Source: Hyphomicrobiales bacterium (lineage in GTDB: Bacteria > Pseudomonadota > Alphaproteobacteria > Rhizobiales > Rhizobiaceae). Taken from it: a stretch of DNA of 64,000 bases. The notes beneath the pieces were generated by a model. It had not been told where the DNA came from and searched no databases. It saw nothing but the letters and a program-made list of their open reading frames with translations. The DNA lies in assembly GCA_900469475.1 (NCBI GenBank), contig UBXG01000010.1, forward strand, positions 237,959 to 301,958. Direction: 5' to 3'. This document shows, one piece after another, positions 44,272 through 53,685 of the stretch (the first letter of the stretch is position 1; every line of letters begins with the position of its first letter). A program made the translations under genes and the position numbers.

Positions 44272-45180
44272 ATGACCGTCGATCCCCTTGCTGAAATCGT
44301 CACGCTGCTGCAGCCGGCCGCACGCTTTTCGAAGCTGGTGGAATGCGCCGGCGCCTGGCGAATTCATCGCGAGGCCACAGGCGAGCCATTCTACTGCGCA
44401 ATCCTTGAGGGGCGTTGCCGCGTAACGTTCGGAGGACATCAGCCTTTCATCCTCCAAGCCGGCGATTTCGTGCTCGCGCCGGCTATGCGCGACATCGTCA
44501 GTGAGAGTGTTGACGCACCGGCCACTCTGTCCGCCATGGTTCCGACGCAGTTGAGTGGCGGTCATTTCCGCGTCGGCCGTCTCGAAGGGCCGCCGGATAT
44601 GCGTATGCGCATAGGGCATTGCAGCTTCGGCGCGCCGGATGCGGCCTTGCTCGTTTCCCTCTTGCCTGATGTCGTTATCGTTCGTGACGAGCCCCGACTC
44701 GCGACGCTGATGCAATTGGTCGGTGAAGAAACGCGCGAGCGCCGGCCGGCGCGCGAACTCGTGCTGGAGCGGCTGCTGGAGGTGTTGTTGATCGAGGCAT
44801 TGCGCTCCGGCACGGAAACAACCGTCACGTCGAGCTTGAGTCGCGGCCTTGCCGATGAACGCCTAGCCGCAGCACTTCACGCGATGCATGCGCGTCCTGC
44901 CCATCCTTGGACTGTCGCGGATCTTGCGACCGAAGCGGCCCTGTCCCGATCGGCTTTCTTTGCGCGTTTCAGCCGCGTCGTTGGCCTGCCGCCAATGGAA
45001 TATCTATTGGCTTGGCGCATGGCCCTCGCAAAGCAGCTATTGCGCAGCCGCGAATTGGGGATGAATCAGGTAGCTGAACGCGTTGGCTACGGATCAGCAA
45101 GCACTTTCAGTGTCGCCTTCGCGCGATACGCAGGCATGCCGCCTGCACGATATGCCCGCGGGGACGTGCAAAGCGATTGA
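44272..45180 (+). CDS. AraC-family regulator with cupin sensor
   Basis: 302 residues. An N-terminal cupin_6 domain (GRCRVTFGGHQPFILQAGDF, residues 45-65) is followed by a linker and the double HTH: PWTVADLATEAALSRSAFFARFSRVVGLPPMEYLLAWRM and MNQVAERVGYGSASTFSVAF (about residues 212-290). Members of this group activate a divergent oxidoreductase gene; here it is the SDR. The ligand is unknown. It converges on the PilZ gene 16 bases away. Confidence 0.93.
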   Translation: MTVDPLAEIVTLLQPAARFSKLVECAGAWRIHREATGEPFYCAILEGRCRVTFGGHQPFILQAGDFVLAPAMRDIVSESVDAPATLSAMVPTQLSGGHFRVGRLEGPPDMRMRIGHCSFGAPDAALLVSLLPDVVIVRDEPRLATLMQLVGEETRERRPARELVLERLLEVLLIEALRSGTETTVTSSLSRGLADERLAAALHAMHARPAHPWTVADLATEAALSRSAFFARFSRVVGLPPMEYLLAWRMALAKQLLRSRELGMNQVAERVGYGSASTFSVAFARYAGMPPARYARGDVQSD

Positions 45181-45196
45181 GGACGTGAAGCCGAAT

Positions 45197-45589
45197 TTAA
45201 ACCGGCCGCCTTCTGCCGCGCGCAGCCAGCGCTTCGACGTTGCCGATCATGAAATCGGCGCGCACGACGCGGCGAAGCGTCTCCGGTTCGATCAGGTTGA
45301 TGAAGCGGACATGGACGCGATTATCGATGCGGCTGACCTCGGCGCAGGCTATGCGGTAGGCGAGACCGAGGATGTTCAGATAGTAGTGGGTCGGCAGGCC
45401 GACCGTCGTGGCGACGGTGAAGCTCGCGCCACCACGCGAGATGTCGGTAATCTCGGCGCTGCGCACCGAAATGCCGTTGAGACAGGGACGAACAGCCACG
45501 AGACGCGCCGGCCGCTGGACGTAGAAACGTTCCCAGCTGCGTTCGTAGACTTCGGATTTGACTTTCGCCAGATGGGTTGCGCGAAGCAT
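45197..45589 (-). CDS. PilZ-domain protein
   Basis: 130 residues from ATG 45589, favoured over ATG 45595 because AGGGA then sits six bases away. The c-di-GMP elements are readable: RSWER as the RxxxR arm (about residues 20-24) and DISRGGASF for the (D/N)xSxxG loop (about 49-57), then the beta-barrel. The protein is a single domain and would act by binding another protein when c-di-GMP is high. No neighbour suggests the target. Confidence 0.85.
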   Translation of the reverse strand: MLRATHLAKVKSEVYERSWERFYVQRPARLVAVRPCLNGISVRSAEITDISRGGASFTVATTVGLPTHYYLNILGLAYRIACAEVSRIDNRVHVRFINLIEPETLRRVVRADFMIGNVEALAARGRRRPV

Positions 45590-45905
45590 TGTCATTCCCT
45601 GTTGGAAAACAGACCGAATTCATCTCGGTTACAGCATGAACCTTGCACGGAGATTTTGCAGAAGCGTCAATTGCATTGGTAGAATTTTAACGGGTTCGTC
45701 TTTTGTACCGATTTGGGCGCGTCTTGACAGGAGCATCGGCTTCGATCATACGAACGAGCGGTTCGAGGCGCCTGCCGCTCGCGGATGAAAATCCAAGGTG
45801 AAGTCCTCGCTGTTTTAGGTCACGGCCATTCAGGGCATGCTGACTGACGGTAATGCGAGCTCCGTTTCACGGTCGTAATTGCATGCCTTAGCAAAGGCTG
45901 ATCCT
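45590..45905. other. 316-base gap between PilZ and the glyoxalase-like gene
   Basis: No supported gene; open frames here are short and of poor composition. TTGACA (45724-45729), 17 bases, then CATACG could be a weak housekeeping promoter on the plus strand. GCATGC occurs twice near the 3' end. Nothing else stands out. Confidence 0.35.
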
Positions 45906-46340
45906 ATGACGACGTATCCGTCCATAGATGAATTGAAGGCTCAGGCTCGGCGTCTGCGCCAGGCCATGGCCGAGCGCGGCGACGACATGAGCCACTCGAC
46001 GGCGCTGGAGCTCATCGCGAAGCAGCACGGGCTGCGCGATTGGAACACGCTCTCGGCGCTTGCGGCGAAACCGAATGACGGGCCGGATGCGCCCTTCGAT
46101 GTCGGCTCCGCCGTGCGCGGACGCTATCTGAACAAGCCGTTTACCGGCAAGGTTCTTGCGATGTCGGCGAAGTCTGGCGGGCTCTACAAGATTACCATCC
46201 ACTTCGACGAACCGGTCGATGTAGTGGAGTTCGAGAGCTTCTCGGCATTCCGCCAGCGCATCAACGCCCAGGTCGATGCCGACGGCATTTCGCCGCGCAG
46301 GACATCGAACGGCGTGCCGCATCTGGTTCTCGACCTTTAA
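45906..46340 (+). CDS. Glyoxalase-superfamily small protein
   Basis: 144 residues from ATG 45906. The N-terminus is helical with LKAQARRLRQAMAERGDDMSHSTALELIAKQHGLRDWNTLSALAA, a module found before glyoxalase-like domains in rhizobia. The C-terminal part is beta-rich. No metal ligands of glyoxalase I stand out, so enzymatic activity is doubtful. Function unknown. The MATE gene follows after 65 bases on the same strand. Confidence 0.65.
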   Translation: MTTYPSIDELKAQARRLRQAMAERGDDMSHSTALELIAKQHGLRDWNTLSALAAKPNDGPDAPFDVGSAVRGRYLNKPFTGKVLAMSAKSGGLYKITIHFDEPVDVVEFESFSAFRQRINAQVDADGISPRRTSNGVPHLVLDL

Positions 46341-46405
46341 TCTTCATCCCTGCTTGTTACGCCGCTATCTTTGCCGCTCGCGAGCGATTCCGTCCGGATA
46401 CCACC

Positions 46406-47773
46406 ATGACGCACACCCTCGAAAACAATATGTTTCTCACAGGCTGGCTGCCTGGCGTCTTTGCCAGGACAGCCGCGCCGATAATCGTCATCACCACGGT
46501 CAGCGGCCTCTTTGCCGTCGTCGACGCCTATTTCCTCGGCGTCTATGTCGGCGCCGAGGCGCTCTCCGCCGTCAGCCTCATCTTTCCCGCGCTGATGCTG
46601 CAGATCGCGCTGCAGACGCTGGTTTCAAACGGCATGGCGAGCATTCTCGCCCGCCGTCTCGGCGCCGGAAATCGTGACGCCGCGAAGTCCGTATTTACCG
46701 GCGCCCATACGCTGGCGCTTGCAGTCGTGGTGGCGATCAACTTCGTCTACTGGCTCGCAGGCCGGCAGTTCATTGCCGTGGCAGCGGCGGGAAACGCCGA
46801 TGTTGCCCGCAGCGCCGAGGCCTTCATGGGCGTCATGGTCGCGTTCGCGCCGATCAGCTTCTTTCTTTCGATCCATCTCGACGGGCTGCGTTGCGAAGGA
46901 AAGCTCGGCTTCATGACGCTGGTGACGCTTGCCTCGACGCTGCTGAACATTCTGGCAAACTGGCTCCTGATGGCGGTCTTTCAGTGGGGCGTCGTCGGCT
47001 CCGCCGGCGGCTCGGTCCTGGCGCAATTCATCTGCCTAATGATCGTCATCATCTATCGCCTGCGTCGGCCGAATGGCCTTTGGATCGACATGGCGCTGCA
47101 TGTTCGCGAGTGGCGCGGCATCTTCGCCTTCGGCGCTCCGATGAGCCTCGGTTTCATCGGCATTTCGCTGAGCTCGGCGGCGATCCTCTTCAACGTGTCG
47201 ATCTGGCATGAGGGGGATTATGTCGCGACAGTCGGCGCCTACGGAATCGTCACAAGAGTAATGACCTTCGCCTATCTGCCGCTGCTGGGCTTGAGCATCG
47301 CGTTGCAGACCATATCAGGCCATAATCATGGCGCCGCCCTTCCAGCCCGCGTCGGTCATAGCGTCCTGATCGCCCTGATTTCGGCTCTGGTCTATTGCGG
47401 CGCCGTCGAACTCATCGTCGAGCTGCTGGCGAGACATCTGGGTTCAATCTTCGTCGCCGATCCCCTGATCGTCGCGGAAGTCGGCCGCATCCTGCCCTGG
47501 ACGATCGGCGCCTACTTCCTCTTCGGTCAGGCGATCATCCTGTCATCTTATTTCCAATCCATCGGCGATGCGAAGCGCGGCGCGATCTTCGGTCTGTCAC
47601 GGTCCTACCTGTTCACCTTGCCGCTGACATTCCTCCTGCCGCTCGTCTTCGGCGAACGCGGGATCTGGATGACGCCGATCTTCGCTGAGATGGGAATGAT
47701 CCTGCTCACCTGGCTGGTATTGTCGCGCAATGCAAGGGATCGCAAATGGCGCTATGGCTTGTTGCCGGCATGA
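46406..47773 (+). CDS. MATE-family efflux transporter
   Basis: 455 residues, 12 hydrophobic helices in two six-helix halves. The family motifs are readable as VDAYFLGVYVGAEALSAVSL in helices 1-2 and ISFFLSIHLDGLRCEGKLGF near helix 5. It expels cationic drugs or metabolites with Na+ or H+. A second in-frame ATG 24 bases later (MFLTGWLPG) is possible. It ends before a strong bidirectional terminator shared with the iol operon. Confidence 0.93.
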   Translation: MTHTLENNMFLTGWLPGVFARTAAPIIVITTVSGLFAVVDAYFLGVYVGAEALSAVSLIFPALMLQIALQTLVSNGMASILARRLGAGNRDAAKSVFTGAHTLALAVVVAINFVYWLAGRQFIAVAAAGNADVARSAEAFMGVMVAFAPISFFLSIHLDGLRCEGKLGFMTLVTLASTLLNILANWLLMAVFQWGVVGSAGGSVLAQFICLMIVIIYRLRRPNGLWIDMALHVREWRGIFAFGAPMSLGFIGISLSSAAILFNVSIWHEGDYVATVGAYGIVTRVMTFAYLPLLGLSIALQTISGHNHGAALPARVGHSVLIALISALVYCGAVELIVELLARHLGSIFVADPLIVAEVGRILPWTIGAYFLFGQAIILSSYFQSIGDAKRGAIFGLSRSYLFTLPLTFLLPLVFGERGIWMTPIFAEMGMILLTWLVLSRNARDRKWRYGLLPA

Positions 47774-47778
47774 GAATG

Positions 47779-47810
47779 GAAAAGGCCGCGCTTTCGAGCA
47801 CGGCCTTTTC
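47779..47810. terminator. Bidirectional terminator between MATE and iolB
   Basis: GAAAAGGCCG (47779-47788) pairs with CGGCCTTTTC (47801-47810) around a 12-base loop. The arms end in A/T runs on both strands, so it can stop the MATE and iol transcripts. Confidence 0.85.
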
Positions 47811-47835
47811 GCTATGAGCCTATATCAGGCGTCAT

Positions 47836-48633
47836 TCAGGACTTGAGCAGCCATTCATGTTCCACGGAATTGTGGAATTTCCAGATCCGCTTAGGCCCGG
47901 CCATGACATTCAAGTAATAGAGGTCGTAGCCGTGGCAGGCGGCGCAGGGGTGATATCCCCTAGGCACCAGCGTCACGTCGCCATCCTCCAGCACCATGAC
48001 TTCGTCCAGCGATCGGTCGTCGGTATAGACACGCTGGAAGCCGAAACCCTGTGGCGGATTGAGGCGGTGATAGTAGGTCTCCTCCAGGAAGCTCTCGTTC
48101 GGGAGATTGTCTTGATCGTGTTTGTGCGGAGGGTAGGAAGACGTGTGTCCGCCCGGCGTGATCACCTCTACGACGAGCAGCGAATGCGCCGCGCCATCGT
48201 CTTCCGGCATGATGTTGTTGACGTGGCGGACATTGGTGCCCTTGCCGCGCGTCAGCGCCGGATGCGTGCCCGGCGGAATGGCGCGAGCTTCATAGGAGCC
48301 GCCGCCCGGGGCCGAGCAGACGGCCAGTTCCAGATCGGTCTCGGCAGTCACCGACCAGCTCGAGCCTGCTGGAGTATAGAGCGCGTGGGGGGCGCCCTCG
48401 AAGGGGCTCATGCGCCCGCCGAGCAAGCCAAAATCCTTAGTCCCCGCCTTGGCGCTTCCCTTGCCGCTGACCCAGACAAGGCAGACTTCGCGATCGCCGG
48501 TTTCGGCCGAAGCGGTTTCGCCCGGCTTCAGGCGGTGGAGATCGAAGCCGACATAGGTCCAGCCGGCGCTTTCTGGTGTGACATGGGTGACGCGGCCATG
48601 CGAGCCGCTAGGTTTGACCTTCAGATTGGGCAT
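47836..48633 (-). CDS. iolB: 5-deoxy-glucuronate isomerase IolB
   Basis: 265 residues, cupin-fold enzyme of inositol catabolism that turns 5-deoxy-D-glucuronate into 2-deoxy-5-keto-D-gluconate. Typical segments: SYPPHKHDQDNLPNESFLEE with the metal-binding His residues, YYHRLNPPQGFGFQRVYTDD, and VPRGYHPCAACHGYDLYYLN near the end. It is the last gene of the operon, 70 bases after iolE. Confidence 0.95.
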   Translation of the reverse strand: MPNLKVKPSGSHGRVTHVTPESAGWTYVGFDLHRLKPGETASAETGDREVCLVWVSGKGSAKAGTKDFGLLGGRMSPFEGAPHALYTPAGSSWSVTAETDLELAVCSAPGGGSYEARAIPPGTHPALTRGKGTNVRHVNNIMPEDDGAAHSLLVVEVITPGGHTSSYPPHKHDQDNLPNESFLEETYYHRLNPPQGFGFQRVYTDDRSLDEVMVLEDGDVTLVPRGYHPCAACHGYDLYYLNVMAGPKRIWKFHNSVEHEWLLKS

Positions 48634-48703
48634 GGTCTTGCTCCATTGCTTGGAGAGTACCCCTCGCCAACCTGTGACGGAGGAGAGGGGTGCTCGTCTT
48701 CCG

Positions 48704-49621
48704 TTATCCCTTGGGAAAGCCTTCGGTTTCCACCGTGTAGCCTGCGGCCGTCATGACGCGCATCAGCTCGGCATGGCCAATCTCGGCCATCTTCTGCGGC
48801 GGCGCCTTGCGCGGATCCTGTTCGGCCTCGACCACGAACCAGCCTTCATAGCCGTAATCGGCGAAGCGCTGGACGATCGCTCCGAAATCGAGCGAACCAT
48901 CCCCGGGCACCGTGAACGCGCCGAGCGCGACAGCATCGAGGAAGGACTGTCGGCTGCGATCCAGCCCATCGACAACGGACTTGCGGATATCCTTGACGTG
49001 AACGTGGTTGATGCGGGCGTGATGATTGTCGATGGCGCGCAGCACGTCGCCGCCGGCAAAGGCGAGATGGCCGGCATCGAGCAGCAGCGGAATACCTGCA
49101 CCGGAATTGCGCATGAATGCATCGAGTTCAGGCTCGGTTTCGACCACGGCCGCCATGTGGTGGTGGTAGGAGAGCGGCATGCCTTGGTCGGCACACCATT
49201 CGCCGAACTCGGTGACGCGGCGGGCATAGGCCTTCATCTCGTCATCTGAAAGGCGCGGCTTGGTGGCGAGCGGCTTGGAGCGGTCGCCCTGGATCGAGCG
49301 GCCGACTTCGCCATAGACGATGCAAGGCGCGTTGACCGCCTTGAATAGCTCGATCATCGGCGCGATGCGGTCCTTGTTTGCCGCAAGCTCCTCGTTGACG
49401 AGCGTGCCCGAGAACCAGCCGCCGCAGAGTGTCACGTCGGCGGCGCGCAGGATTGGCAGCATCTCATCAGGGTTGCTGGGGAAGCGCCGGCCCTGTTCCA
49501 TGCCGGTGAAGCCCGCGCCGCGCGACTGGCGAAGGCATTCCTCAAGGGATACGTCGTCGCTGAGCTCAGGAAGATCGTCGTTCCACCAGGCGATGGGCGA
49601 CATGCCGAGTTTGGCCTTCAT
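48704..49621 (-). CDS. iolE: Myo-inosose-2 dehydratase IolE
   Basis: 305 residues from ATG 49621 (AAGGAGACC upstream; an upstream frame to 49642 is not needed). A TIM barrel of the xylose-isomerase-like family. It removes water from 2-keto-myo-inositol to give 3D-trihydroxycyclohexane-1,2-dione. Visible: GMSPIAWWNDDLPELSDDVS, HHHMAAVVETEPELDAFM with metal-binding residues, LLLDAGHLAFAGGD, and HVHVKDIRKS. It lies between iolD and iolB. Confidence 0.95.
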   Translation of the reverse strand: MKAKLGMSPIAWWNDDLPELSDDVSLEECLRQSRGAGFTGMEQGRRFPSNPDEMLPILRAADVTLCGGWFSGTLVNEELAANKDRIAPMIELFKAVNAPCIVYGEVGRSIQGDRSKPLATKPRLSDDEMKAYARRVTEFGEWCADQGMPLSYHHHMAAVVETEPELDAFMRNSGAGIPLLLDAGHLAFAGGDVLRAIDNHHARINHVHVKDIRKSVVDGLDRSRQSFLDAVALGAFTVPGDGSLDFGAIVQRFADYGYEGWFVVEAEQDPRKAPPQKMAEIGHAELMRVMTAAGYTVETEGFPKG

Positions 49622-49688
49622 CAATGGTCTCCTTGAAAACACTGTTGGAGGAGCTGAAACGCTCCTTCAGAAATAGGACAGAAATCAA

Positions 49689-51539
49689 TCAGCCGATGCG
49701 CTGGGCGGCGCGGGCCTTTTCATAGGCGGCGCGGGCCTTGTTGACCTCGGCGCGCGGGCTGACCTCGGGAACGGCGACATCCCACCAGTGGCCGCCTTCG
49801 TCGGTGGTGATCAGCGGGTCGGTGTCGATGACGATGACCGAGCTGCGATCGTTCTTCTTCGATGCTTCGATGGCCTGTTCCAGCTCAGCGATGGAAGCGA
49901 CCTTCACGGCAATCGCACCCATGCTGGCAGCATGCGCCCGGAAGTCGATCTCCGGCATCACTTCGAACCGCGAGTCCTTCAAGAGGTTGTTGAAGTTTGC
50001 GCCACCGGTCGCCATTTGCAGGCGGTTGATGCAGCCATAGCCGCGGTTGTCGAGCAGCACGACAGTGATCTTCAGGCCGAGCATGACAGAGGTCGCCAGT
50101 TCGGAATTCATCATCATGTAGGAGCCGTCGCCGACCATGACGACGACATCCTTCTCCGGCCGCGCCATCTTCACGCCGAGGCCGCCGGCAATCTCATAGC
50201 CCATGCAGGAGAAGCCATATTCCATGTGATAGCTGCCGGGTGCGGTCGCCGGCCAGAGCTTGTGCAGCTCGCCGGGCAGGCCGCCCGCCGCGCAAACGAG
50301 AATGCTGTCCTTGCCGCCGAGCGTCCGCGTAACAGCGCCGATGACCTGGGCGTCGGAGGGCAGAGCGGCATTGGTCGTCGCCATAGCCTTGGCGGCAGCC
50401 TCCATCCAGACCTGCTTTTCTTTCGTCGCCTTTTCGGCCAGCAACGCCGGAGCGCGCCAATTCGCCAGGCCGGCGGAAAGCGCCTTCAGCCCCTCGCGCG
50501 CATCCGTCACCAGTGGGTGACTATTGTGCTTGAGAGCGTCGTAGGCCGCGATATTGAGGCCGATCATGGCCAGCTTTTCATTCTTGAACAGCGCCCAGGA
50601 GCCGGTGGTGAAATCCTGGCAGCGGGTTCCCACAGCGATCACCAGATCAGTCTCCTCGGCAATGGCATTGGCCGCCGATGTGCCCGTCACGCCGACGGAG
50701 CCAAGCGCCAGGGGATGCGTCTCGTCGATGGCCGATTTGCCGGCCTGCGTAACGACGACAGGAATACCATGAGCTTCGGCAAAAGCGGCTAGTTCCTTCG
50801 TCGCCTGCGAATAGAGCACGCCGCCGCCGGCAAGAATAACCGGCTTTTCGGAGCGGCGGATCAATGCAATGGCATTGGCAAGTTCGTCTGCATCCGGCTG
50901 CGGACGGCGCGGCACCCAGACATGCTCCTCGAAGAAGCTTTCCGGATAATCGAAGGCTTCGGCCTGCACGTCCTGACACAGCGACAGCGTCACAGGACCG
51001 CAATCGAGGGGATCGGTCAGCACCTGCATGGCGCGCTTCAGCGCCGATATGATTTGTTCGGGGCGGGTGATGCGGTCGAAATAGCGCGAGACGGGGCGGA
51101 AGGCGTCATTGGCCGACACGGTGCCGTCGCCGAAATCCTCGATCTGCTGCAGTACCGGATCGGGCGCGCGGTTGGCAAAGACGTCGCCGGGCAGGAAGAG
51201 AACGGGGATGCGGTTGACGTGCGCAACGCCGGCCGCCGTGACCATGTTCAACGCGCCAGGGCCGATGGAGGTCGTGCAGGCCATGAAGCGCTGGCGGAAG
51301 CTTGCCTTGGCATAGGCAATAGCAGCATGGGCCATGCCCTGCTCGTTGTGGGCACGGAAGGTCGGCAATTCCTCGCGTACCTGATAGAGCGCCTCGCCGA
51401 TGCCGGCGACGTTGCCGTGACCGAAGATCGCCCAGACGCCGCCGAAAATCGGCTGCTTCTGCCCGTCGATGACGGTCATCTGCTTCTTGAGGAAATGCGT
51501 GACGGCCTGTGCCATCGTCAATCGGATCGTCTTGCCCAT
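49689..51539 (-). CDS. iolD: 3D-(3,5/4)-trihydroxycyclohexane-1,2-dione hydrolase IolD
   Basis: 616 residues, thiamine-diphosphate enzyme that opens the inositol ring to 5-deoxy-glucuronate. The N-terminal pyrimidine-binding domain holds the conserved glutamate region (AHNEQGMAHAAIAYAKA), the middle domain a nucleotide-like fold, and the C-terminal domain the ThDP motif VVMVGDGSYMMMNSELATSV ... LLDNRGYG (about residues 460-500). Start ATG 51539. It follows iolC by 25 bases. Confidence 0.96.
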   Translation of the reverse strand: MGKTIRLTMAQAVTHFLKKQMTVIDGQKQPIFGGVWAIFGHGNVAGIGEALYQVREELPTFRAHNEQGMAHAAIAYAKASFRQRFMACTTSIGPGALNMVTAAGVAHVNRIPVLFLPGDVFANRAPDPVLQQIEDFGDGTVSANDAFRPVSRYFDRITRPEQIISALKRAMQVLTDPLDCGPVTLSLCQDVQAEAFDYPESFFEEHVWVPRRPQPDADELANAIALIRRSEKPVILAGGGVLYSQATKELAAFAEAHGIPVVVTQAGKSAIDETHPLALGSVGVTGTSAANAIAEETDLVIAVGTRCQDFTTGSWALFKNEKLAMIGLNIAAYDALKHNSHPLVTDAREGLKALSAGLANWRAPALLAEKATKEKQVWMEAAAKAMATTNAALPSDAQVIGAVTRTLGGKDSILVCAAGGLPGELHKLWPATAPGSYHMEYGFSCMGYEIAGGLGVKMARPEKDVVVMVGDGSYMMMNSELATSVMLGLKITVVLLDNRGYGCINRLQMATGGANFNNLLKDSRFEVMPEIDFRAHAASMGAIAVKVASIAELEQAIEASKKNDRSSVIVIDTDPLITTDEGGHWWDVAVPEVSPRAEVNKARAAYEKARAAQRIG

Positions 51540-51564
51540 CGGGCGCCTCCCAAATGCTTGTTTC

Positions 51565-53499
51565 TTACAGGCCGCGGGTTTTAAGCCACGCTTGCGTCAA
51601 TTGCCGGAAGCGGCCGGCCATATCGGCAATCGCTTCCTCGTCGTTCATGCCGCCCGACAGCCACGCGCGGGCCGCATCGGAGAAGATGGTCCGCCCGACG
51701 GCGAAACCCTTGACCGAAGGGGCCGCCAGCGTCGCCTCGAAACTGCGGATCAGTTCCTCCGCCGGTGCCTCCAGGCCAAGCAGCACGATACCGCGGCACC
51801 ATGGATCATTTTTGGCGATTACGGCATCGATTTTTTTCCAGGCAGCTGTCGATTCCTGTGGCTCCAGCTTCCACCAGTCCGGCTTGATGCCGAGCGCGTA
51901 GAGCTCTTCCATCGCCGTTGGAATCGTCTCGTCGGTCAGCGGTCCGTTTTTGCTGGCAATGATTTCGACCAGAAGCTCGCGGCCAACCTTGCGCGCGGCT
52001 TCGAACAGCGTGCGCAGCTTCTCCTGCTGCTCCGCCTTCAGCTCCTTCGGATCGTCTGGATGGTAGAAGCACAGGCATTTGATGCAGTGATTGAGCGGCC
52101 ATTCAACGAGCTGCGAGCCGATATCCTGGCTGAACTCGAATTTCAGCGGCTTCGATCCCGGCAGCTCGACGGGGCGGCCGATCCAGGAGAAATTCTTGGT
52201 TGCCGCATCGAAGAAGGCGTCGCGCCCGAAGCGTTCATCGATCAGCATGCCATAGCCCTGGCGGCCGTCGGCCACACGCGCCGCAGCCTCGACCGCGAGC
52301 CGCTTGAAGGCGACGATCTTGTCGTAACCGACGCTTAGCTCATCGCAGACGCTGACGAGCTGCGAACGATGGTCGATCGCAAGCGCCATTAGCAGCGGGA
52401 TTTCGTCGCCGCGACGGGTCGTCGCCCAATGAATGTGATTGATCGCCTCGTCCTTGCGCAGCGCCCTATGCTTGCTGCCCGTCTTCAGGAAGAAATCGAG
52501 CTCCGTCCACGTCGGATATTCCGGTGAGCAGAGCAGGCGGGAAACGGCGAAGGCGCCGCAGGCATTCGCCCAGGTGGCGCAGGCCTCCAGCGGTTCGCCA
52601 CGCAGATAGCCGCGCAGGAAGCCCGACATGAAGGCATCGCCCGCGCCGAGAACATTGAAGACCTCGATCGGAAAACCCTGGCCGACGATGCCGGCTTCGA
52701 GATTGTCGGAGATCGGGCCGTCATAGACAATGCAGCCCATCGCGCCGCGCTTGAGCACGATGGTCGCTGGAGAGAGGCGGCGGATTTCCTTGAGCGCGCC
52801 GAGCACGTTGTCGACGCCCGAGCCGATCATGATCTCTTCTTCGGTGCCGACGATTAGGTCGCAATCCGGCAGCGTCTCCCTCATCTTCGAGGAAACGCGA
52901 TCCGATTTCACATAGCGCTCGAAGCCCTCGGCATGGCCGGCAAGACCCCATAGATTTGGCCGGTAGTCGATGTCGAAGATCACCTTGCGGCCGTTCGCCT
53001 TGGCAATGCGGATCGCCTTGCGCTGTGCCGCTTCGGTATTGGGCTTGGAAAAATGCGTGCCGGATACCAGCACTGCGCCGGAGGACTTGATGAAGCTTTC
53101 GTCGATATCATCCTCGCTCAGCGCCATGTCGGCGCAGTCGGAGCGATAGAAGATCATAGGCGAGACGCCTTCTGCCTCGACCGCCAGCAGCACCAGCGCT
53201 GTCAGCCGCTCCTTGTCCGTCGCGATCCCATCGACCGCCACGCCCTCGCGGGCTGCCTGTTCGCGGATGAAGCGGCCCATCTGCTCGTCGCCGACGCGGG
53301 TGATCAGACCCGATTTCAAGCCGAGTCGTGCGGTGCCGATGGCGATATTGGCCGGGCAGCCGCCAACCGACTTGGCAAAAGAGGCTATGTCTTCCAGGCG
53401 CGAGCCGATCTGCTGGCCGTAAAGGTCGACGGAGGAGCGGCCGATAGTGATCACATCGAGTTTTGTCTCCGGCTGTGTGCCAGGATTGTCGTGTGCCAT
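51565..53499 (-). CDS. iolC: IolC kinase fused to a DUF2090 aldolase-like domain
   Basis: 644 residues from ATG 53499 (GGGAGG upstream). Residues 10-325 form a PfkB-type sugar kinase: DVITIGRSSVDLYGQQIGSR, GGCPANIAIGTARLGLKSGL and the active-site FNVLGAGDAFMSGFLRGYL. This part phosphorylates 2-deoxy-5-keto-gluconate. The remaining 310 residues are a DUF2090 TIM-barrel (EIPLLMALAIDHRSQL, then GLEAPAEELIRSFE), which in rhizobia replaces the separate IolJ aldolase. The fused protein would do two consecutive steps. It starts the iolCDEB unit behind the IolR-type operator. Confidence 0.93.
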   Translation of the reverse strand: MAHDNPGTQPETKLDVITIGRSSVDLYGQQIGSRLEDIASFAKSVGGCPANIAIGTARLGLKSGLITRVGDEQMGRFIREQAAREGVAVDGIATDKERLTALVLLAVEAEGVSPMIFYRSDCADMALSEDDIDESFIKSSGAVLVSGTHFSKPNTEAAQRKAIRIAKANGRKVIFDIDYRPNLWGLAGHAEGFERYVKSDRVSSKMRETLPDCDLIVGTEEEIMIGSGVDNVLGALKEIRRLSPATIVLKRGAMGCIVYDGPISDNLEAGIVGQGFPIEVFNVLGAGDAFMSGFLRGYLRGEPLEACATWANACGAFAVSRLLCSPEYPTWTELDFFLKTGSKHRALRKDEAINHIHWATTRRGDEIPLLMALAIDHRSQLVSVCDELSVGYDKIVAFKRLAVEAAARVADGRQGYGMLIDERFGRDAFFDAATKNFSWIGRPVELPGSKPLKFEFSQDIGSQLVEWPLNHCIKCLCFYHPDDPKELKAEQQEKLRTLFEAARKVGRELLVEIIASKNGPLTDETIPTAMEELYALGIKPDWWKLEPQESTAAWKKIDAVIAKNDPWCRGIVLLGLEAPAEELIRSFEATLAAPSVKGFAVGRTIFSDAARAWLSGGMNDEEAIADMAGRFRQLTQAWLKTRGL

Positions 53500-53671
53500 G
53501 ATGTCCTCCCGTCGGGGCATGACCTCTTCTGCTTTTCAGCCTGCGCCGAGATCATGCGTTATTGAAAGTGCCGGTGCTCGTTTCGTCCCGGCTGCTATGG
53601 ATCTGGCGGCCATCTCCCGCAGCCGTGATCTTGGTTGTAGTGAAACATTGGTTCCGAGATTTTGTCAATTC

Positions 53672-53685
53672 GGAATGTTTATTCC
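53672..53685. promoter_or_regulatory. IolR operator GGAA-N6-TTCC upstream of iolC
   Basis: GGAA-TGTTTA-TTCC, an exact match to the palindrome that I recall for Sinorhizobium meliloti IolR. It spans the stop codon of iolR (ends 53679) and sits about 175 bases before iolC, the only gap in the cluster large enough for a separate iolCDEB promoter. Confidence 0.75.

Noticed and set aside
45558..45788. 76-residue plus-strand frame upstream of the glyoxalase-like gene
   Set aside because: No ribosome site, atypical composition, and it begins opposite the PilZ start.
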